In this document: one piece after another, positions 50,329 through 51,619 of the stretch | Numbering within the stretch: position 1 is the first letter of the stretch | Layout: every line of letters starts with the position of its first letter | Assembly (NCBI GenBank): GCA_002729235.1 | Contig: PBTY01000078.1 | Coordinates: 3,376 to 54,994, forward strand | Reading direction: 5' to 3' | Origin: Rickettsiales bacterium | GTDB taxonomy: Bacteria > Bacteroidota > Bacteroidia > Cytophagales > Cyclobacteriaceae | DNA: 51,619 nt | The notes under the pieces: generated by a model | Database searches by the model: none | Told to the model about the DNA's origin: nothing | Seen by the model: only the letters and a program-made list of their open reading frames with translations | Translations under genes and position numbers: made by a program

Positions 50329-50929
50329 GTATGATAAGTTATGTGTTTGTCTCTGTTTGGAAGCAGTAACTAATCATTGTTAAACTTGATCTACTGGTTC
50401 TGTAACAAAAGAATATCGAGAGATTTTCTCTCAATGAATTTTAGAGCCAGAAAATGCAAAAGGGAAACGTTGTGAGGATTTGACTTGAGAAGTCTCTGAA
50501 CTTGCTGAGTGCAAAGGACGACAATTAAAATGTTAAAACCTATTTTGCACAACAATAATAAAAAACAACACCTCTTGTAAGACCATAGGTTAGAATTAGT
50601 TGAATTTAGGATATATTCATAATGAATAGGAATATCCAATTTCAAAGACTAGCTTTGCGCTGCTGCATATAGAATTAGGCAATTTTCTTATTCTCATTTT
50701 GAGCCAAAAGAATTAAATGGATTTTAGGATTTATTTAATTCCCATCAATAAGCACCTCTCTCGACTAAGCTAATCGCTCTTTCAGTTGGGTTCATTGAAA
50801 GCCCCGAATACTGAGTAACAACTAGACTGATCATGTGACACTTCCATTATGGGATACCCATAAGAAGGATTTGAAGTACCGTAGTAGTATCTGCAGCCAG
50901 GCAAAACGTAATTAATTAATCATAATACA
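50329..50929. other. 601-base divergent region between desaturase and cold-shock gene
   Basis: No gene is convincing here; an 84-codon minus-strand frame at 50391-50645 looks random. Several hairpins are visible: GAGAGATTTTCTCTC (near 50418-50432), CTTTCA/TGAAAG (50779-50784 / 50796-50801) and TTATGGG-ATA-CCCATAA (50848-50864). The plus-strand side is probably the long untranslated leader of the cold-shock gene, as such leaders are known in cspA-type genes. The minus-strand promoter of the desaturase operon lies at the left end. Confidence 0.5.
50848..50864 (+). promoter_or_regulatory. 7-bp hairpin in the cold-shock gene leader
   Basis: TTATGGG (50848-50854), loop ATA, CCCATAA (50858-50864): a perfect, compact stem-loop about 66 bases upstream of the ATG at 50930. 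Could be part of a cold-sensing leader structure. Confidence 0.4.
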
Positions 50930-51124
50930 ATGCAAGAAGGAACTGTAAAGTTTTTCAATAATTCCAAAGGTTTTGGATTTATTAGTCCCACAGATTCAAG
51001 AGAAGATGTGTTTGTTCACGAATCAGGACTTATCGATGAGATCCGTGAAAATGACAAAGTAACCTATGATCTGGAAAGAGGTAAGAAAGGTATGAATGCT
51101 GTCAACGTCAAGGTTGTAAGCTAA
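50930..51124 (+). CDS. Cold-shock domain protein (CspA family), second copy
   Basis: A 64-residue single cold-shock domain with RNP1 KGFGFIS and RNP2 VFVHES, clearly paralogous to 47644-47835 but about half different. Beginning MQEGTVKFFNNSKG. Divergently placed from the desaturase/helicase/CSP series, with a 601-base gap that could hold a long leader. A palindromic terminator follows 19 bases after the stop. Expected to bind and melt RNA. Confidence 0.93.
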   Translation: MQEGTVKFFNNSKGFGFISPTDSREDVFVHESGLIDEIRENDKVTYDLERGKKGMNAVNVKVVS

Positions 51125-51143
51125 ATCCCATAAAAATGTACAA

Positions 51144-51168
51144 AAACCATCTCGCGAGATGGTTTTTT
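51144..51168 (+). terminator. Terminator after the second cold-shock gene
   Basis: AAACCATCTC-GC-GAGATGGTTT-type palindrome (51144-51165) followed by a run of T. Separates the cold-shock gene from the sigma-factor gene. Confidence 0.85.
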
Positions 51169-51263
51169 TATTTTAATCGACTTTGCAGATAGATGAAATC
51201 ATCAGATGTCTGCATTGATTATAGGAAACAAAATCATCAGTCTTTTCCAAATCTCACTACTCA

Positions 51264-51619
51264 ATGAAGCAATTAAAAATTCTTGTTCAAATCACGAAAA
51301 GGACTCATTCATTAGAGCGATATTTTCAGGAAATTGACAAAGTAGAGCTTATTTCTGCAGAGGAAGAAGTGTTGCTGACTCAGCGCATACGAGAAGGAGA
51401 TGAACAAGCTTTGGAAAAATTGACAAAAGCCAATTTGAGGTTTGTTGTTTCTGTGGCAAAGCAATATGATCGTGGTTTTCCCAACATAACTCTTATGGAT
51501 TTGATCAGTGAGGGAAATATTGGTCTGATTAAAGCAGCTACCCGGTTTGATGAAACTCGCGGGTTTAAGTTTATTTCCTATGCGGTATGGTGGATTCGTC
51601 AGTCGATTGTTGCAGCCAT
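51264..51619 (+). CDS. RpoD-like primary-type sigma-70 factor (3' end cut off)
   Basis: The first 118 codons of a sigma-70 factor, from ATG 51264 to the window end. Short N-terminal basic segment ([20 protein letters not shown]), region 1.2 ([20 protein letters not shown]), and the highly conserved region 2 ([37 protein letters not shown]). Compared with Bacteroidota primary sigma factors the 'QNQGLSLxDLI' segment reads [16 protein letters not shown], so this is probably a second, divergent paralog and not the main RpoD. Lies next to the cold-shock genes, which may reflect shared stress control (inference). Confidence 0.85.
   Translation, partial: MKQLKILVQITKRTHSLERYFQEIDKVELISAEEEVLLTQRIREGDEQALEKLTKANLRFVVSVAKQYDRGFPNITLMDLISEGNIGLIKAATRFDETRGFKFISYAVWWIRQSIVAA

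Noticed and set aside
50391-50645. 84-codon minus-strand frame in the long cold-gene gap
   Set aside because: Composition looks like random A/T-rich sequence, no family pattern, no good start region, and it lies in a probable leader/promoter area.
1-51619. CRISPR arrays, tRNA/rRNA genes, phage or transposase genes
   Set aside because: No regularly spaced repeats, no cloverleaf-like sequence in the gaps and no integrase or transposase motifs were seen by eye; a covariance-model search would be needed to exclude small RNAs fully.

Overview
The window looks like a chromosomal piece of a marine-type Bacteroidota, probably order Cytophagales. The signs are SusC/FecA-type TonB-dependent receptors with carboxypeptidase-regulatory-like N-termini, DUF4249 lipoproteins, two secreted glucanases ending in type IX secretion (T9SS) sorting domains, almost no Shine-Dalgarno sites, moderate A+T bias and many short overlaps between genes. 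No rRNA, tRNA, CRISPR array, prophage or insertion sequence was found. The taxonomic call is inference from gene content.

Left part (1-8240): a truncated DUF2809 gene, a DUF6159 membrane protein, a thioredoxin-fold protein next to an orphan chemoreceptor, an MDR oxidoreductase, a STAS-like small gene broken by an in-frame TAA, an MtfA-like peptidase with a SEC-C tail, and an alkylation-repair operon. That operon holds an AraC-MGMT 'half Ada', a separate Ada zinc-domain gene broken by an in-frame TGA, and alkB.

Carbohydrate genes: 8244-12271 (minus strand) holds secreted GH64 and GH16 beta-1,3-glucanases that share a duplicated crystallin+CBM6 cassette. 40076-43173 (minus strand) holds a GH39/GH43 xylosidase pair. 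The glucanases suggest laminarin or fungal glucan use, and the second pair suggests xylan use. Neither locus has an adjacent SusCD pair.

Uptake and signalling (12534-28520): a four-PAS histidine kinase and a receiver-only response regulator lie directly upstream of a TonB receptor operon (STN-type receptor, two paralogous DUF4249 lipoproteins, a barrel-less plug-like protein). A four-gene YtrA-type GntR/ABC transporter operon with its own candidate operator follows, then a second receptor-DUF4249 pair. A strongly initiated 43-residue membrane peptide gene lies between them.

Middle (28608-40018): a membrane-protein operon with DUF2306, an MDR oxidoreductase, a DUF808 protein, an SDR oxidoreductase, a secreted caspase-fold protease coupled to a TonB receptor, and a Mn-type superoxide dismutase divergent from a cysteine-rich SufR-like regulator across a repeat-rich intergenic region.

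Right part (43410-51619): a degenerate SiaC-like protein, a tandem-domain M16 peptidase, three small unknown genes, then a cold-response block (desaturase, DEAD-box helicase, small basic protein and cold-shock protein on the minus strand; a second cold-shock gene divergent on the plus strand), and the start of an RpoD-like sigma factor cut by the window edge.

No single clearly new system stands out. The best leads are the caspase-TonB receptor pair, the two conserved small genes cut by single in-frame stops, the clustered cold genes next to a divergent sigma factor, the long inverted repeats at several start codons, and the ECxCCxCW motif in the paired DUF4249 lipoproteins.
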